DNA of 64,000 bases from Limnoglobus roseus (GTDB lineage Bacteria > Planctomycetota > Planctomycetia > Gemmatales > Gemmataceae): assembly GCF_008254045.1 (NCBI RefSeq), contig NZ_CP042425.1, positions 5,208,001 through 5,272,000 on the forward strand, in the 5' to 3' direction. Within the stretch, counting starts at the first letter, position 1. Every line of letters begins with the position of its first letter. This document shows, piece after piece, positions 1 to 9,735 of this stretch. The notes beneath the pieces are model-generated. The model worked only from the letters and a program-made list of their open reading frames with translations, was not told where the DNA came from and did no database searches. The position numbers and the translations under genes were made by a program.

Positions 1-3000
1 CCGCCCGTCGGAGCGGCTGCCGCTGTATCCGTGACCGCTCCCACGACCGCCCGCTCCACCACCCGGGCGCTCCCCTCCCAGTCAATCGTCTTCAGGTACT
101 CGAACGCCCGCAGCAGTTGGTTGTCCCGCAGTTCCGGGAAGGTCAACAGCCGCTCGATTGTCCCGGCGAGGCCGGTCGGGCTCGGCTCCGCGAGGGCAAT
201 CACCCCGGGCGGGTAAACCGCCGCGTTGTTGTCGCCGGCCAGGTCCACGACCGGGAGACCGCACGCCATCATTTCGTTCGGAATGATGCTGTAGTTCGTC
301 GCCGACAGCACGATGCCGACGGAGGCTTCGCGGTACATCCGCCCCAGTTCTTGCGCGCCCAGCACCCCCAAGTTGCGATACTTGTACTGCACGGGGCCGG
401 GGTTGATGTCCTGCCCGAACAGATCGACTTCGAGGTTCGGAATCCGCCGGGCGAGTTCGTCCAGCGCCATCAACCCGAGTTCGACGGCCCGCCGCGGCGT
501 CAACGCCCGGGCATAGAAGGCCACCCGATTCGGAGCCCGCTGGACGCGGGTATCCAGGTGGTAGTACGTGGGGTCGTAAGCGAATTCGAAGGCCGTCGCG
601 CGGTTGCCGTACTTCTCCCGCATCAAGTTTTCGAGCCACCGGCCGCCGGTAATGCAGGTGAAGCCGAACCGGTACGAGTTCTCGGTCAGGAGCGACCCCG
701 ACCCCGACGCCTCGAAGGTGGTTTCGTAATCTTGCACGAAGTAGAACCGGTGCCGAACGTGGGTTGCCGCCCGGGCCGGGTACGCACTCCATGCGTTGGT
801 GGCCATCAACACGTCCCCGCGAATTTCCTCCGGGTGCGTGAGGTGGCGGACCTCCGCTTGCAGCGGGAAAAAGTGGTTGACGATCATCTCGCGAGACTGT
901 GTTTCGGTGAAGCCGGGCCGGGGGTCGTAGATCCAGAACGTGTGCCGGTGCCCGAACTTCTCCAGCCAGTTGGCGATTCGGAAGATGTTCATGTGCCCGC
1001 CCGACCCGATGCTGGGGCCGGGAATAATCCAGGCGAAGTGGATGGCGCCTGGATTAAACGCGGTCGCGGGCGATCGCAGGGGCAAAGTTTCGGAGAACTG
1101 ACCGGCCAGCCGGTAATGCGGAGGAATGTAGACGGGCGGGACGTACGCCTTACTCGTGGTCGGAGAGTATCCGAACTCTTCGACCGGGCGGTGGACGATG
1201 ATATTCTCTGCCGCCACGCCGACTGGTTCTGGAGTGACCGGGATCGCCTCCGGAACTGAAGGAGTGGGGTCGAAGGTTGCGAGCGCGGGCGGGATGGCGT
1301 TCAGCGCCGTCGGGCGTGGCAACACTCGGAGCTTTTGGAGCGTCTTCTTCACGAACTTCTTACTCAGGCCGATCGACCCGTCACGCTTCCACACGCGAAG
1401 CATGCGCACTAGCCCGTAAGCGTACTTGCCGCGGAGGGTGTTGGGCGGGGCCACCGCGTGCCTCAGGCGGCGGAACCGCAGGACGGTCCGCCACGCCAGG
1501 CTATTCCGATCGGCCAACATTTCGGTGTGAGCCAAGTGCAAGAGGTGGTTCAGGTGCCCCGCGTGGGCCGTCAGGTCGTGGTGACGGTGGTGATAGTTGG
1601 ACAGTTGCACGTGGGCGTAATCCAACTGATTCTGCAATTGGCTGGAGGCTTCTCGCGTGCGGCTCAAGGCGGCGTCCAGAGCCTGACGGTGTTCCCACTC
1701 CTCACGGACCAGGCGTTCGCGCAAACCTCGCTCCTGCCGTAACGCTTCTTCCGATTGCTGCATGACGCGGGCGAAGCTGGACCGGCTGTGCTCGAAATCG
1801 GCGACGGCGAGCTGCGAGCGGAGGACGGCCTGTCCCGCCCGGGACTTTTCCGCCGCGACGTCTTGCTGCAATGTTGACAGGCTGGCTTGCGATTCCGCGA
1901 GCTGTTGCTGCAGGTCCACCGCGCGGACCCGCAGGACGCCCAATTCTTGGCGGATGGCCAGGAATTGTGGCTGCTTCTCTGCGGCCTCGTTGCGGAGCGT
2001 GTTGTAGCTCTGCTCGACGTCCGCGGCTCGGCCGTTGATCGCTGCAATCTGTTGTTTGTAGTCCTGCTCGACTTCCGCGGCCTGTCCGTTGAGGGTTGCA
2101 ATCCGTTGCTCAACTTTTGCTTGTTCCGCGGCAAGTTGCTCTTGTAATGATTGAGCTGTTTCGCAACTGAGGGAGTGCAATTGTTGAGCGATCGCGACTC
2201 GCTGTTCGGAGTCGGCGAGTTCCTGCGCGGCAGAATCGACCCGCCGCTGGACTTCCGCTAACGCACCTCGTGTCTGGGTGAGTTCGTCCTGTTTCTGGCC
2301 GAGTTCGTTCTGTTTTTGGGACAGCATTGCCTGCGAATTGACTAGTTGCTTGCGGAGACTTTCGGTCTGAAGAACTTGGTCGCCCAGCCGGGAGAAGTGT
2401 TGTCGGATGCGGTTCGTCTCGTGGAAGTTGGCGTTGAATAACTTCATCACCTCTGGGGCCAACCGTGAACCGACGCCGAGTACCCCCAGGCCATACCCGT
2501 GAAGGAATTCGAACGACGACGGGTACGTTTGTGTGATCTCGTCCCAGAACCTCCGGACCCCGAATTCTCGTTCCAGTACGTTCGTATCGTGGAATAAAAC
2601 GACGGCCCGGTCGCTCAGCTTGGGAAGCCACGAAGAGAAGTCGCTCCGCACGGCGTCGTAGGTGTGACAGCCGTCAATGTGCAGCAGATCGATTGAGCCG
2701 TCCGTGAAGTACGGCAACGCCTTCTCGAAGGTCGAGCGGATCAACACCGAGAACCGATTGTAATTTGCCTCGTTGTACTGGCGCAGGTCTGTGTAAATGG
2801 ATTCGTCGTATTCGCCGCTGTGCTCGTCGCCACGCCAGGTATCGACGGCGTAGCAGCGCGTCGGCAGATGACGGGCGTCGACGGCTTGGCAGAACGCACA
2901 GTAGGAATCCCCGGTGTGGGTTCCGAGTTCGACCAGCACCCGCGGACGCAACATCGCCACGATTTGCATGGCGAACGGCGTGTGCGTCGCCCACGCCGAG

Positions 3001-3155
3001 ACCCCCGTGAACCGCTTCGGGTGCTCAATGGCGATCTCAAGGCCGTCGAACACTTCCGCAGCCGGCTCCGAATTCTTGGACCGAAACACTGTGAGTGCCG
3101 GCGTCACCACCGAATCATCCGAGTTAGACTCCACTGCGTTGGCTTCAAAGCTCAT
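1..3155 (-). CDS. Methyltransferase / coiled-coil / WsaF-like glycosyltransferase fusion, 3' end outside window
   Basis: Seen: one open minus-strand frame runs off the left edge, about 1,050 residues visible. Residues 45-235 form a class I SAM-dependent methyltransferase of the Methyltransf_24 type, with VELGTHTGDSY near residue 75 and LLHIDGCHTYD near 155. Residues about 265-460 are a Gln/Glu-rich coiled coil followed by a His-rich stretch. From about residue 700 comes a family 4 glycosyltransferase resembling rhamnosyltransferase WsaF (FAWIIPGPSIGSGGHMNIFR at the start; SIIPNEMMACGLPVVDL in the nucleotide-sugar half). The second of two nearby ATGs is chosen because GAGAG lies six bases before it. 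Inference: a polymodular enzyme that builds and methylates a surface glycan, working with the divergent glycosyltransferase gene. Confidence 0.85.
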   Translation of the reverse strand, partial: MSFEANAVESNSDDSVVTPALTVFRSKNSEPAAEVFDGLEIAIEHPKRFTGVSAWATHTPFAMQIVAMLRPRVLVELGTHTGDSYCAFCQAVDARHLPTRCYAVDTWRGDEHSGEYDESIYTDLRQYNEANYNRFSVLIRSTFEKALPYFTDGSIDLLHIDGCHTYDAVRSDFSSWLPKLSDRAVVLFHDTNVLEREFGVRRFWDEITQTYPSSFEFLHGYGLGVLGVGSRLAPEVMKLFNANFHETNRIRQHFSRLGDQVLQTESLRKQLVNSQAMLSQKQNELGQKQDELTQTRGALAEVQRRVDSAAQELADSEQRVAIAQQLHSLSCETAQSLQEQLAAEQAKVEQRIATLNGQAAEVEQDYKQQIAAINGRAADVEQSYNTLRNEAAEKQPQFLAIRQELGVLRVRAVDLQQQLAESQASLSTLQQDVAAEKSRAGQAVLRSQLAVADFEHSRSSFARVMQQSEEALRQERGLRERLVREEWEHRQALDAALSRTREASSQLQNQLDYAHVQLSNYHHRHHDLTAHAGHLNHLLHLAHTEMLADRNSLAWRTVLRFRRLRHAVAPPNTLRGKYAYGLVRMLRVWKRDGSIGLSKKFVKKTLQKLRVLPRPTALNAIPPALATFDPTPSVPEAIPVTPEPVGVAAENIIVHRPVEEFGYSPTTSKAYVPPVYIPPHYRLAGQFSETLPLRSPATAFNPGAIHFAWIIPGPSIGSGGHMNIFRIANWLEKFGHRHTFWIYDPRPGFTETQSREMIVNHFFPLQAEVRHLTHPEEIRGDVLMATNAWSAYPARAATHVRHRFYFVQDYETTFEASGSGSLLTENSYRFGFTCITGGRWLENLMREKYGNRATAFEFAYDPTYYHLDTRVQRAPNRVAFYARALTPRRAVELGLMALDELARRIPNLEVDLFGQDINPGPVQYKYRNLGVLGAQELGRMYREASVGIVLSATNYSIIPNEMMACGLPVVDLAGDNNAAVYPPGVIALAEPSPTGLAGTIERLLTFPELRDNQLLRAFEYLKTIDWEGSARVVERAVVGAVTDTAAAAPTG

Positions 3156-3476
3156 GGCCATCTCTCGGTACAATGTTCGTAACATCCACGCAAAACGTCT
3201 CGATCCAGATCGGTCATCGCGTCTGAAATCTTGACACAATTCATGCAAACCACCGACGTGTTACAGTCGGCATTTTCGGCATTTTCGGTGAACTCCGAGA
3301 GGCCAATTTCACTTCAACATCCGCGCGTGTGGCGCAACTCGTCGCCATTTCCTCCCTTTAGGGAGCGCAACCCAGTTAAAGCCATTCGCGTGTTGCCGCC
3401 GATAGGAAATACACGCATTGTGCCGATCAGGGGATTTCCCCGCGTTCCCTCGACGTCGAGATTCGGGAGTCATCCA
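3156..3476. other. Divergent intergenic region
   Basis: This 321-base gap separates the divergent glycan genes and presumably carries promoters for both. A tandem repeat, CGGCATTTT twice and then CGG, lies at 3268-3288. A TTGACA at 3234-3239 has no convincing -10 partner. GC is lower here than in the flanking genes. Confidence 0.4.
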
Positions 3477-4028
3477 ATGAAGTTGCCCCCCGTGATCAAT
3501 TCAGAAGCCGGACTGCTGCGGGCAGAACTCGCCCGCCTATTCGACGAACCGGCCGAGTCCCCTCCGGACGCCGCGGCAGTGTTGTCGTACTGGAAGCGAC
3601 GGTTTCGCATTCTGCAAGATCAGGCGCGAAGCCTTGCCGCTGTCCGCCAGGAGTTCGCATCGTTTCAAGAGGCGACCGAACGGGGCGCAGCCGATGCCCG
3701 CCGCCTTCAGGCCGAGTTGCACCAATCGCAAGTTCAACTTCAGAACCACGCCGCCGCTGCGGAAAACTTCCAGGCCACGATCGACCAACTGCGATCCCAC
3801 AACGACGCCTTACAAGCCACGGTCGCCTCGTTGAACGCGGAGGTGCGGGCCCGAGAATCGGTGCACCACCTGCAAGACGTTCTGGGAAATCGCGAGCGGG
3901 AGCACCTGGCTGTCATTCGACAGCAACAAGATGCTCTGGCGAACGCCCACCAACAGTTGGAACTCGTGCGGCGGTCGCGGGCTTGGCGGCTCGCCCACCG
4001 GCTCCGCACGCTTCTCCGCCCCGCCTGA
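3477..4028 (+). CDS. Coiled-coil protein of the glycan cluster
   Basis: About 183 residues. An open frame extends further upstream, but the ATG used here has GGGAG seven bases before it and begins where the sequence becomes protein-like (MKLPPVINSEAGLLRAEL). After a short N-terminal segment, residues 60-170 are Ala/Gln/Glu-rich heptads predicted to form a long coiled coil. The end is basic (SRAWRLAHRLRTLLRPA) and resembles the coiled-coil tail of many planctomycete glycosyltransferases. No catalytic motif is visible. It lies 42 bases before the GT2 gene and is probably co-transcribed with it. Inference: a scaffold or chain-length partner of a glycan synthase. Confidence 0.7.
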   Translation: MKLPPVINSEAGLLRAELARLFDEPAESPPDAAAVLSYWKRRFRILQDQARSLAAVRQEFASFQEATERGAADARRLQAELHQSQVQLQNHAAAAENFQATIDQLRSHNDALQATVASLNAEVRARESVHHLQDVLGNREREHLAVIRQQQDALANAHQQLELVRRSRAWRLAHRLRTLLRPA

Positions 4029-4070
4029 CATCACCGACCGGGCAGACGATTACGGCCTCGAAGGGGCATT

Positions 4071-5321
4071 ATGTCCACATCCCACATGGCGAAGGATTAC
4101 GCCACGGCCGTTGCGAAGGTCAGGCTGCGCTCGTTCCTTCAATCGGACCAGGTTCTCGATTTCACGCCCCCCGCAGCGGCTCCGCCGCGGGTCAGCGTGG
4201 TCATGCTCCTTTACAACCGCGCAGAATTTACTCTCAGTTGCCTATTCTCCCTGGCCTCCCTCGCCAACACGGTGTCCAAGGAATTAATCATCGTTGACAA
4301 CTGCAGCACCGACGCGACGAACGAATTGCTGTCGCGGGTGCGGGGTGCGACGATCATCCGCAACCGCGAAAATGTCGGGTACCCGCGCGGCGTGAATCAA
4401 GGGGCCGCCCGGGCGACCGGCGACCACCTGTTACTGTTGAACAACGACACGGAAATCCTCGGCCGAAGTATCGACGCCGCGGTCGAGTTCCTCGACGCCC
4501 ATCCCGACGTCGGCGTAGTGGGGGGCCGCATCATCTTGTTGGACGGCACCTTGCAAGAGGCTGGTTGCCTGATTACTTCGGACGGCTGGGTCTGCCAATA
4601 TGCCCGGGGCCGGCAACCCGACGACCCGGCTGTGCTGTTCCGACGCGACGTCGACTACTGCTCCGCCGCGTTCCAACTGCTCCGCCGCGAGATATTCGAG
4701 TCATCGGGTGGCTTCGACGAAGTGTTCTCGCCCGGTTATTTTGAGGACCCGGATTTCGCGATCCGCATGCAACTCGCTGGTTGGCGTGCCGTTTACTTGC
4801 CCGAAGTCGCGATCCTCCACTACGAGAATGCGACCTCCGGACAGATGTTTGGCCAGAGCGAATTGGAGAAGCTCGTCCACCACCACCACAAGATTTTCTG
4901 CGCGCGTCATCGCAATTGGCTAGCCGAACAGCCTGCCAACACGCCGGAGAGCACCCTGCGACATCGCCGAGTGAATGACACCTCCATCAAAGTGCTGCTC
5001 GTAGGCGAGCCCGCAGATTCCGTTAGGGTGAGTCGGACAGTTCGGCTTTTGGAGTGGCTCGATGCGATGCCGACCGTCGCCTGGAAGATCGACCGGACCG
5101 AACGAGAGAGGTTCCAAGAACTGACCCCGCCTACGGTCGAAACACTCGTCATGAACTCTGCCGATGATTGCGAACGCTTTCTCACCGACCGCCGCGGATA
5201 TTTCAGCCTTGCCGTGCTAATGTCCGACGAATTGCTCGCAGAATTTGCCACCGTGTTGTCGCGGCACGGCCTCCCCTTCGACGTAAGGCCCACAACTTCT
5301 CACCAGCTCCATGCTGCATAG
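4071..5321 (+). CDS. Family 2 glycosyltransferase, rhamnosyltransferase-like
   Basis: 416 residues. A GT-A fold spans residues about 40-290: VSVVMLLYNRAEFTLSCL starts the nucleotide-binding half, ELIIVDNCSTDAT follows, and LLLNNDTEI carries the metal-binding acidic motif. GGFDEVFSPGYFEDPDFAIR matches the acceptor-side signature of WbbL-type rhamnosyltransferases. The last 110 residues are not recognised and may be a separate small domain. No membrane segment is seen, so it probably acts at the cytoplasmic face of the membrane on lipid-linked glycan. It follows the coiled-coil gene in the same direction. GT2 membership is clear; the sugar is inferred from resemblance only. Confidence 0.88.
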   Translation: MSTSHMAKDYATAVAKVRLRSFLQSDQVLDFTPPAAAPPRVSVVMLLYNRAEFTLSCLFSLASLANTVSKELIIVDNCSTDATNELLSRVRGATIIRNRENVGYPRGVNQGAARATGDHLLLLNNDTEILGRSIDAAVEFLDAHPDVGVVGGRIILLDGTLQEAGCLITSDGWVCQYARGRQPDDPAVLFRRDVDYCSAAFQLLRREIFESSGGFDEVFSPGYFEDPDFAIRMQLAGWRAVYLPEVAILHYENATSGQMFGQSELEKLVHHHHKIFCARHRNWLAEQPANTPESTLRHRRVNDTSIKVLLVGEPADSVRVSRTVRLLEWLDAMPTVAWKIDRTERERFQELTPPTVETLVMNSADDCERFLTDRRGYFSLAVLMSDELLAEFATVLSRHGLPFDVRPTTSHQLHAA

Positions 5322-5459
5322 CCCAGCGGGATGTCGGGGACGAATAGGGTCGCGGAGGCGGTCCACAACGGGAGACCGAGGTCGGGGGATCGTCCCCGAG
5401 GTGCGGAAGTCGCTTCTCCGGTTGGTGTGGGCATTCGTCCCGCCGTTGTGGATCGCCCC

Positions 5460-6308
5460 CTAACCCGGCTTCGGCCCGTACCTCCAACCGGCGGCCTCTT
5501 CGCCATCGAGCCGCAGCGTCAGGCACTTCGCGCTACCGCCGGCCTTCAGGAATTCGTCCAACTCGACTTCGATCGGTCGATACCCAGCGTGGGTCAGGTC
5601 CGTGGCTAACTTCGGGCACCGGCTGTTGTGAATGACCGTCGTACCGACGACCACGGCGTTGCACCCGAACCGGTCCGCCTCCGACTCCGCCACCGCGATC
5701 AGCGTCGGGACGTGCGTGTGCAGCACCCGCCGACCGTAGTCGTCGAACGCCTCCGGGAAGTACAGGGCGACCCCCGGCGCGAGCGGGCAGAAGCACGTGT
5801 CGAGGTGGTAGAACCGCGGGTTCACCAACTCCAGCGGGAGGACGCGGACGCCGAGGAACTTTCCGACCCACTGGTGGGCGGTCGCGTCCGACCGCGTGCG
5901 GTAACCGGCGAACAACGTGTCGCCGCAGAACAGCGCGTCGCCTGCGCCTTCGTGAAACATCTCCTCCGGCAAGTGTTCCACCCGGAAGCCCGCCCCGGCG
6001 AACCACTCGTCGAAGTGCGGCGACTCGCGAGCCCGGACCTCGTGCCGGAAGCGGCTGCTCAAGAACATTCCGTGGAAAATGAGCCCGGCGTTGGCGGTGA
6101 AGACGAGGTCGGGGAGGCCCGGCTGTGGGGGCATCAGTTCGACGCGAACGCCGAGTCCCACAAGGGTGTCGTAGAAGTGCCGCCACTGACGGGACGCGAG
6201 CGCGGCGTCGGCCCCGCGAGAGCGATTCATCCACGGGTTGATCTCGTACTCGATGCCGTAGTGGTCCGGCGGGCACATGAGGGTGCGCGGCTGCGATGGC
6301 GATGACAT
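5460..6308 (-). CDS. Arginine dihydrolase / dimethylargininase-type amidinotransferase-fold enzyme
   Basis: 282 residues of the DDAH/arginine-deiminase superfamily. Visible are the substrate-side segment PDLVFTANAGLIFHG, the acidic motif FHEGAGDALFCGDT, the catalytic His in FYHLDTCFCPL and the nucleophile Cys in GGSAKCLTLRL near the C-terminus. GGAA lies seven bases before the ATG. It is transcribed after a TIGR00300-type ornithine cyclodeaminase gene, 77 bases away. In cyanobacterial ArgZ/AgrE the same two domains are fused and turn arginine into ornithine, CO2 and ammonia, then into proline. By that analogy this is the arginine dihydrolase half. A dimethylargininase acting on methylated arginine is the alternative. 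Confidence 0.8.
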   Translation of the reverse strand: MSSPSQPRTLMCPPDHYGIEYEINPWMNRSRGADAALASRQWRHFYDTLVGLGVRVELMPPQPGLPDLVFTANAGLIFHGMFLSSRFRHEVRARESPHFDEWFAGAGFRVEHLPEEMFHEGAGDALFCGDTLFAGYRTRSDATAHQWVGKFLGVRVLPLELVNPRFYHLDTCFCPLAPGVALYFPEAFDDYGRRVLHTHVPTLIAVAESEADRFGCNAVVVGTTVIHNSRCPKLATDLTHAGYRPIEVELDEFLKAGGSAKCLTLRLDGEEAAGWRYGPKPG

Positions 6309-6385
6309 CAGCGACTTCCGTGAGTTCAGGAACGCGGCGAGTCTCTTTACCTTTTACCAGACCAGGGATCGGTCGCCCGGCTTGC

Positions 6386-7621
6386 TCACGTCCCGCCTCT
6401 CTCAAGTTCCGCCGCGAGCGACCGCAGGAACGGTTCGGCATCGCTCACGATGCCGACCGTCTGTGTGGTGCCCCGGTCCATCAACTTCGTGACGGTCGCG
6501 GGGCTGATGTCCACGCACGCCACCTTCACCCACGCGGGCAGCAAGTTCCCGACCGCGATGCTGTGCAGCGTCGTTGCCACCATGAGGCAGAACCCGACGC
6601 CGGGCACGAGCCGGCGCATCGCGTCCTGGGCGGCGAGCATGTCGGTGACCACCTCGGGCAGCGGCCCGTCGTCGCGGATGCTGCCGGCAAGTACGAACGG
6701 AACGTCCCGCAGGACGCACTCGTACATGATCCCGCTCGTGAGCCGACCCGTTTCCACGGACTTCCGGATGCCGCCGATACGCCGGATCCTGTTAATCGTT
6801 CGCAGGTGGTGTTCATGCCCTTCCACGGTCGGCAGCCCCTGGTCGAGTGAGACACCGAGGCTGGTGCCGTAGAACGCCTGTTCCATGTCGTGCGTGGCGA
6901 GCGCGTTGCCGGCGAACAGGACGTTGATGAACCCGTCGCGGACCATCTTCGCGACGAGTTCGCCACCGCCCGTGTGGACGACCGCCGGGCCGAGGACCGC
7001 GAGCACCTTGTCGCCCGCGGCGCGGGTCTTGCGGATCGCGGCCGCAATCTCTCGCACGCTTACCGCCTTCGGCCGCTCGCTGGACACTGGGCTCGCCATG
7101 AACTCGAACAGTTCGTGCCGCCGCATTTCGGCCTCCGGCGGGAACACCCGCGTGCCCTGGCGGCCGACGAGGACGTGGTCGCCAGTCTTGACCGCCGTCA
7201 TCGGGACGCACCGCGCCGCGGTCCCGGTGGGATCGACCACGATGCCGCAGTCCATCTCCTGCCCCTCCACGTCCACCCAATCGCCCGCGAGCTTGACCTG
7301 CGTGCGGAAGTTGGTGGAGCAGTAGAACCCGTCCGGGTACGCGCCGGCGATGTCGGCCGGTACGGTCCCGCAGTCCCCCGACTGGGCCGGTACGGCACCG
7401 TGCGGGTGGATGTCCGCGAGTATCGTTTCGAGCTGTTCGGCCGCGTCCGCCCGGACCTCCAGGCGAACGAAACTGGGGTCGTCTTGTCGCTGGCCGAGCC
7501 GAAGGGTTTCAATGTGATAGCGCCCGCCCCGCGACAGGATCGCGTCGAGCACCTTCGGCAACAGGAGCGAGTCAACGATGTGGCCGGTCATTTCGACGTG
7601 TTCGACGTGTTGTGCGGACAT
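6386..7621 (-). CDS. TIGR00300-type ornithine cyclodeaminase (LOR/SDH-domain family)
   Basis: 411 residues from an ATG with GAGG six bases upstream; an open frame continues 22 codons further but lacks a ribosome site. The N-terminal LOR/SDH domain (HVEMTGHIVDSLLLPKVLDA) is followed by a Rossmann-like catalytic half with VLGPAVVHTGGG, INVLFAGNALATHDME and LMVATTLHSIAVGNLLP, all typical of the family that includes archaeal-type ornithine cyclodeaminase and the C-terminal half of AgrE/ArgZ. Known role: NAD-dependent conversion of ornithine to proline and ammonia. It is the first gene of a two-gene unit with the downstream dihydrolase-like enzyme, which supports an arginine-to-proline route. Confidence 0.83.
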   Translation of the reverse strand: MSAQHVEHVEMTGHIVDSLLLPKVLDAILSRGGRYHIETLRLGQRQDDPSFVRLEVRADAAEQLETILADIHPHGAVPAQSGDCGTVPADIAGAYPDGFYCSTNFRTQVKLAGDWVDVEGQEMDCGIVVDPTGTAARCVPMTAVKTGDHVLVGRQGTRVFPPEAEMRRHELFEFMASPVSSERPKAVSVREIAAAIRKTRAAGDKVLAVLGPAVVHTGGGELVAKMVRDGFINVLFAGNALATHDMEQAFYGTSLGVSLDQGLPTVEGHEHHLRTINRIRRIGGIRKSVETGRLTSGIMYECVLRDVPFVLAGSIRDDGPLPEVVTDMLAAQDAMRRLVPGVGFCLMVATTLHSIAVGNLLPAWVKVACVDISPATVTKLMDRGTTQTVGIVSDAEPFLRSLAAELERGGT

Positions 7622-7992
7622 ACCGAACCTCTTAATGGGAGCCGATGGCCGTCTCTGAACTTGAATCCCCGAGCGACGGCGAAACAAGGCATCGACGACC
7701 CACGGCCGGGGCGACCGGACGAAACGGTAATATGCGGTGGAAGCCGGCCGACGGCTACATCAGCGTGAGCGTCCGGCGAGTTGGTTTGACGAAGGGCGTC
7801 CGGGCTCGACCTCGGCTGAGCGACGACGGTCGCTAGCGGTCGCAGAGCAGTTCGGACACGTCGGCGTTGGGCGGCCGGGTGGGGAGATGGGTGAGCAGGT
7901 CGTGGGCGTAGGCCCGCGGGTCGTGCCCGTGTCGCTCGGCGCCCGCCACCTCGCTCAAGAGGACAGTAGCCGGCCGTACGTGTTCGCAACGG
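7622..7992. other. Intergenic gap, no gene seen
   Basis: 371 bases between two minus-strand genes. Frames here are low-complexity Arg/Pro translations without a ribosome site. It should hold the promoter of the arginine-catabolism pair, but I see no clear motif. Confidence 0.5.
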
Positions 7993-9603
7993 TCACCGTG
8001 ACGTCAGGCCGAGGGCCTTGATCCGCGAGGCCAGGGTGGTCGGCTTCACGCCGAGCAACGCGGCCGCCCCGTTCGGACCGGACACCTTGCCGTCGGCCTG
8101 CGCCAGAGCCGCCCGGATGTTGTCCGCTTCCAACTTCCGCACCTCCGCGTCGGTCCGCACCCGCTCGACAGCGGCCAAGGGCGGGGGCGGAACTGACAGC
8201 CGGGGCGAGTCGCCCGGCAGTTCGATGCTGAGCCTGCCTCCTTCCGAGGTGATGATCGCCCGCTCGATCGTGTGCTGGAGTTCCCGCACGTTCCCCGGCC
8301 ACGAATAGCCCTGGAGTTGTCGGACCGCGGCGAGCGTGAGTTTCGGCTTCGGTCGACCGGCCCGGCGGGCGGCCAGGGTCAGGAAGTGGTCCGCCAAGAG
8401 CGGGATGTCCTCGGTCCGCTTCCGCAGCGGCGGGAGTTCGACCGGGAACACACTGAGGCGATAGTACAGGTCCAGCCGGAACCGCCCGGCCTCGGCCTCA
8501 GCCCGCAGGTCGCGGTTGGTCGCGGCCACCAGTCGCACGTTCACCTTCCGCGTCCGCTCCTCCCCAACCCGCTCCAATTCTCCTTCTTGAAGCACCCGGA
8601 GCAGCTTCGCTTGAAGTTCCAGGGGAATCTCGCCGACCTCGTCGAGGAAGAGGGTGCCGCCGTCGGCCAGTTCGAACCGGCCGGCCCGGTCCCGCAACGC
8701 CCCGGTGAACGACCCGCGGGCGTGGCCGAAGAACTCGCTCTCGTACAACTCCCGCGGCACGGCCGCACAGTTCACCTTCACCAGTGGCTGCCCCGCTCGC
8801 CGGCTGCGGCGGTGCAGTTCGCGGGCAACGAGTTCCTTGCCGGTGCCGCTCTCGCCGAGGACGAGGACCGCCGCGTCGGTCGGGGCTACGAGGTCAATCT
8901 GTCGGGCGACGGCTTCGAGGGCCGGCCCTTGCCCGACGAGTTCGCCGAACGCCCCGGTTCGGGTCACTTCCTCCCGCAGGTATTCGTTCTCCTCCTCCAG
9001 TCGCTTCCGCAGGGCGTCGATCTCCTCGAAAGCGCGGGCGGTCGCGATGGCGGCGGCGGTGTGGTCCGCGATTGTCCGCAGCCAGTCCATGCAGTCCGGG
9101 CCGATGGGGCCGCGGGCGAACACGGCGAGCACCCCGAGCGTCTGCCCGCGGTGGACAAGCGGTTGCCCGCCGAACCCGGCCACGCCCTCGGCCCGCATCC
9201 ACACCGGCCGCGCCGCCCACGTCGGCGGGTCCGGCCACAGGTCTGGGGCTTCGACTGCCTGCCCGGTCGCGGCGATCCGCCCGACCTTCCGCACGCCGAG
9301 CGGGAATCGGCGGAAGGCACCGTCGATCCGCGTCCACTCGACGGCCGCGTCGTCCTGCGACCGGCCGGCGCTCGCGGCGAGGTGCAGGCACAGCGACCGA
9401 TCCGGGCACTCGGCCATCATTGGGCAGCCGGAACAGTCCACGGACTTCTGCACCAGCCAGATCCGGGCGAGGGCCACCCGCGGCGAGACCGCCAGCCGAT
9501 CGACGACGAGGCGAAGCAGACTCGCCAAGTTGTGTTCCCTCGCCATGTCGAGCAGCAGGCGTTTAGGGTCGTGGAAGAGATGTCCCGATACATCGATCGC
9601 CAT
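7993..9603 (-). CDS. FhlA-type GAF / sigma-54-dependent transcriptional activator
   Basis: 536 residues. The N-terminal GAF domain (about 25-195) carries a Cys-rich segment [16 protein letters not shown] that could hold a metal or sense redox state. A short coiled linker leads to the AAA+ sigma-54 interaction domain (about 215-445) with Walker A GESGTGKE, a GSFTGA loop in place of GAFTGA, Walker [13 protein letters not shown] and the R-finger region [17 protein letters not shown]. The C-terminal Fis-type helix-turn-helix covers the last 45 residues. No receiver domain is present, so it should be controlled by ligand or redox state rather than phosphorylation. It is divergent from the redox operon starting at 9817; repeats at 9614-9665 are candidate binding sites. 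Confidence 0.92.
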   Translation of the reverse strand: MAIDVSGHLFHDPKRLLLDMAREHNLASLLRLVVDRLAVSPRVALARIWLVQKSVDCSGCPMMAECPDRSLCLHLAASAGRSQDDAAVEWTRIDGAFRRFPLGVRKVGRIAATGQAVEAPDLWPDPPTWAARPVWMRAEGVAGFGGQPLVHRGQTLGVLAVFARGPIGPDCMDWLRTIADHTAAAIATARAFEEIDALRKRLEEENEYLREEVTRTGAFGELVGQGPALEAVARQIDLVAPTDAAVLVLGESGTGKELVARELHRRSRRAGQPLVKVNCAAVPRELYESEFFGHARGSFTGALRDRAGRFELADGGTLFLDEVGEIPLELQAKLLRVLQEGELERVGEERTRKVNVRLVAATNRDLRAEAEAGRFRLDLYYRLSVFPVELPPLRKRTEDIPLLADHFLTLAARRAGRPKPKLTLAAVRQLQGYSWPGNVRELQHTIERAIITSEGGRLSIELPGDSPRLSVPPPPLAAVERVRTDAEVRKLEADNIRAALAQADGKVSGPNGAAALLGVKPTTLASRIKALGLTSR

Positions 9604-9613
9604 GAGTGGCCCT

Positions 9614-9665
9614 CACGAAATCTCGCAGTTATACTACGATATTTCGTAATTTCACGAAATCTCGC
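9614..9665. promoter_or_regulatory. Operator-like direct and inverted repeats
   Basis: CACGAAATCTCGC occurs twice (9614-9626 and 9653-9665), exactly 39 bases apart. An inverted pair ATTTCGT / ACGAAAT lies at 9641-9660 between and overlapping them. The block sits just upstream of the sigma-54 activator gene and about 70-120 bases upstream of the sigma-54-like promoter of the divergent operon, the usual place for enhancer sites. Binding is inferred. Confidence 0.6.
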
Positions 9666-9735
9666 GAACAATTCGAGCCGTGTAATTTTGACGTAAATAT
9701 ATTAATGGTAATAACTTCAGAAAAATCAATGCGAT

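Noticed and set aside
117-1259. A 380-codon plus-strand frame at the left edge
   Set aside because: It is antisense to the glycosyltransferase domain, which has clear family motifs on the minus strand.
3234-3275. Sigma-70 promoter from TTGACA before the coiled-coil gene
   Set aside because: No TATAAT-like partner at suitable spacing.
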